From Tubiluchus corallicola (taxonomy: Eukaryota; Priapulida; Priapulimorpha; Priapulimorphida; Tubiluchidae), in the NCBI GenBank assembly GCA_030141605.1, contig JAQGDQ010001552.1, forward strand, positions 1 to 34,986: a stretch of 34,986 bases of DNA, given 5' to 3'. Positions 32,792 to 34,986 of the stretch are shown here, in pieces. The first letter of the stretch is position 1, and the number at the start of each line of letters is the position of its first letter. The notes under the pieces were generated by a model that did not search any database, was not told the origin of the DNA, and was given only the letters and a program-made list of their open reading frames with translations. Both the position numbers and the translations under genes were made by a program.

Positions 32792-32994
32792 GCCTTTCAT
32801 ACACGTTGTATTTCGTGGGATACGGGAATATTTTCTGCCTTTAAAATTTTAAAGCTGACAGTTATTTGATCTGTTAATAGTTATTTTGATTTAAGCCAAT
32901 AACAATAGACTAAAAATGGCGATAAAATGGCTAACTAGAAAATCTACATAACATAAAAAACTGCGTAAGGTACAGTATTTTAGAGACAACTTTG
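32792..32994 (-). mobile_element. half of a piggyBac-type MITE
   Basis: Reverse complement of 8262-8475 with scattered changes. TTAA at 32788-32791 is followed by GCCTTTCATACACG, a mutated form of the CCCTTTCATACCCG terminus. The other half is missing, and sequence switches to the 33-bp array at GTACA near 32995, so a breakpoint lies inside the element. Confidence 0.8.
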
Positions 32995-34986
32995 TACATG
33001 TATAACATGTGCATGTTTTTAATCTTATACGTGTATAACATGTACATGTTTTTAATCTTATACGTGTATAACATGTACATGTTTTTAATCTTATACGTGT
33101 ATAACATGTGCATGTTTTTAATCTTATACGTGTATAACATGTGCATGTTTTTAATCTTATACGTGTATAACATGTGCATGTTTTTAATCTTATACATGTA
33201 TAACATGTACATGTTTTTAATCTTATACGTGTATAACATGTGCATGTTTTTAATCTTATGCATTTATAACATGTACATGTTTTTAATCTTATACGTGTAT
33301 AACATGTGCATCTTTTTAATCTTATACGTGTATAACATGTACATGTTTTTAATCTTATACGTGTATAACATGTACATGTTTTTAATCTTATACATGTATA
33401 ACATGTACATGTTTTTAATCTTATACGTGTATAACATGTACATGTTTTTAATCTTATACGTGTATAACATGTACATGTTTTTAATCTTATACGTGTATAA
33501 CATGTGCATGTTTTTAATGTTATACGTGTATAACATGTACATGTTTTCAATCTTACACGTGTATAACATGTGCATGTTTTTAATCTTATACGTGTATAAC
33601 ATGTACATGTTTTCAATCTTACACGTGTATAACATGTACATGTTTTTAATCTTATACATGTATAACATGTACATGTTTTTAATCTTATACGTGTATAACA
33701 TGTACATGTTTTTAATCTTATACGTGTATAACATGTACATGTTTTTAATCTTATACATGTATAACATGTACATGTTTTTAATCTTATACGTGTATAACAT
33801 GTACATGTTTTTAATCTTATACATGTATAACATGTACATGTTTTTAATCTTATACGTGTATAACATGTACATGTTTTTAATCTTATACGTGTATAACATG
33901 TACATGTTTTTAATCTTATACGTGTATAACATGTACATGTTTTTAATCTTATACGTGTATAACATGTACATGTTTTTAATCTTATACGTGTATAACATGT
34001 ACATGTTTTTACTCTTATACATGTATAACATGTACCTGTTTTTAATCTTACACGTGTATAACATGTACATGTTTTCAATCTTATACGTGTATAACATGTA
34101 CATGTTTTTAATCTTATACATGTATAACATGTACATGTTTTTAATCTTATACATGTATAACATGTACATGTTTTTAATCTTATACATGTATAACATGTAC
34201 ATGTTTTTAATCTTATACGTGTATAACATGTACATGTTTTTAATCTTATACGTGTATAACATGTACATGTTTTTAATCTTATACATGTATAACACGTACA
34301 TGTTTTTAATCTTACACGTGTATAACATGTACATGTTTTTAATCTTATACATGTATAACATGTACATGTTTTTAATCTTATACGTGTATAACATGTACAT
34401 GTATTTAATCTTATACGTGTATAACATATACATGTTTTAAATTTATACATCTTTTTTAATTAGAACCAAGGAAATAGCAACACGATCTGGTTACTAGATT
34501 GTAGTACATGTAAAAAATGAGAAAATATGCAGCGCTTGTAAAATTAATGAACATTATGAAATCTTTTGAAGATAAATTAATACAACCAATTCTCCATAAT
34601 TTTTCTATAATACAGCATAACATATTTCTGCAGAAGTATCTTAATCATCGTTAATCATCAATCGTCAAAATGTTGAAACTGCATTGTTGTGAGGCAAGAA
34701 GAATAGCCTTGTGATTAGGAAGCTCACCTAACGGACAAAGTTAAGTAACGGCGAGACTGCTCAGTGAATGTATGGGTGCCGCCAGGTTTAATGTGTTCGT
34801 CTTGTTTGCCTTACTGCTTCTGGTAATTTACCTCGTTGAAGGAAAGTACACTCGCAGCCGAGTTCAGTGTCAATTCTTAGAGAATTCGTCTTGATAATGA
34901 GCCAGATTCCGGTACTGCCACAAACATCTTCATTGAGTAAGCCAAGCCACTCAATTCCAGATTCCAGCTTGTAGAGTGCCGAACTA
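32995..34986 (-). repeat. right arm of the large inverted repeat, with 33-bp array
   Basis: Reverse complement of 27746-29737, of exactly equal length. About 44 units of the 33-bp satellite lie at 32995-34442, followed by about 545 bp of unique arm. Unit variants come in the same order as in the left arm except for scattered changes, mainly in the middle third. The arm is cut by the window edge. Confidence 0.95.

Noticed and set aside
32891-34450. Matching 519-codon frame in the right arm
   Set aside because: Same cause as in the left arm. The non-repeat tail differs between arms, so no conserved protein is being kept.

Overview
The window is eukaryotic nuclear DNA from an invertebrate animal. 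Genes are split by GT-AG introns, the DNA is AT-rich, and most of the sequence is satellite, microsatellite or transposon remnant. A chitin deacetylase-like gene with the layout signal peptide, CBM14, LDLa, NodB fits arthropods, molluscs and related animals. The tRNA-derived SINE with an (ATT)n tail, the LINE 3' ends with (TAA)n tails and the hAT- and piggyBac-like MITEs fit a marine invertebrate, perhaps a mollusc. That last step is inference, and I cannot name the species.

Layout. 1-6.6 kb: remnants of a putative plus-strand gene 'A' (one cysteine-rich exon at 2273-2375 and a possible last exon at 6425-6471), separated by two minisatellites, LINE tails and a solo LTR. 6.7-11.5 kb: mirrored AAT/ATT microsatellites around a 220-bp dispersed repeat, a piggyBac-type MITE with TTAA ends, two GC-rich blocks of unknown nature, and a MITE carrying a long GA tract. 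11.6-13.5 kb: a complete five-exon plus-strand gene 'B' for a 136-residue secreted cysteine-rich protein, with TATA box and poly(A) signal. 14.07-14.86 kb: an array of eleven 72-bp units. 15.7-23.7 kb: a complete five-exon minus-strand gene for a 519-residue chitin deacetylase-like protein that has lost several NodB catalytic residues. Its introns are full of mobile DNA. 23.8-27.7 kb: upstream minisatellite, GA tract, a second microsatellite-bearing MITE, a second copy of the 220-bp repeat, and degenerate telomere-like repeats. 27.7-34.99 kb: a large inverted repeat with 1992-bp arms about 99% identical, each arm holding about 44 copies of a 33-bp unit. The 3.26-kb spacer holds a reverse transcriptase fragment from which a 40-bp minisatellite has grown.

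The most interesting points are: (1) two solo LTRs whose U3 regions carry clusters of near-perfect heat-shock elements just upstream of a TATA box, one of them sense-oriented inside the deacetylase gene; (2) a hAT-like MITE whose 8-bp target duplication is the 5' splice site of deacetylase exon 3; (3) a minisatellite seeded by reverse transcriptase coding sequence; (4) the large inverted repeat with matching satellite arms; (5) a deacetylase-like protein that looks catalytically dead. Genes A and B share a cysteine-rich domain encoded by exons of identical phase, so they are probably tandem paralogues. Together with the deacetylase-like gene they could serve an extracellular or chitinous matrix, but only the secretion signals and domains support that.
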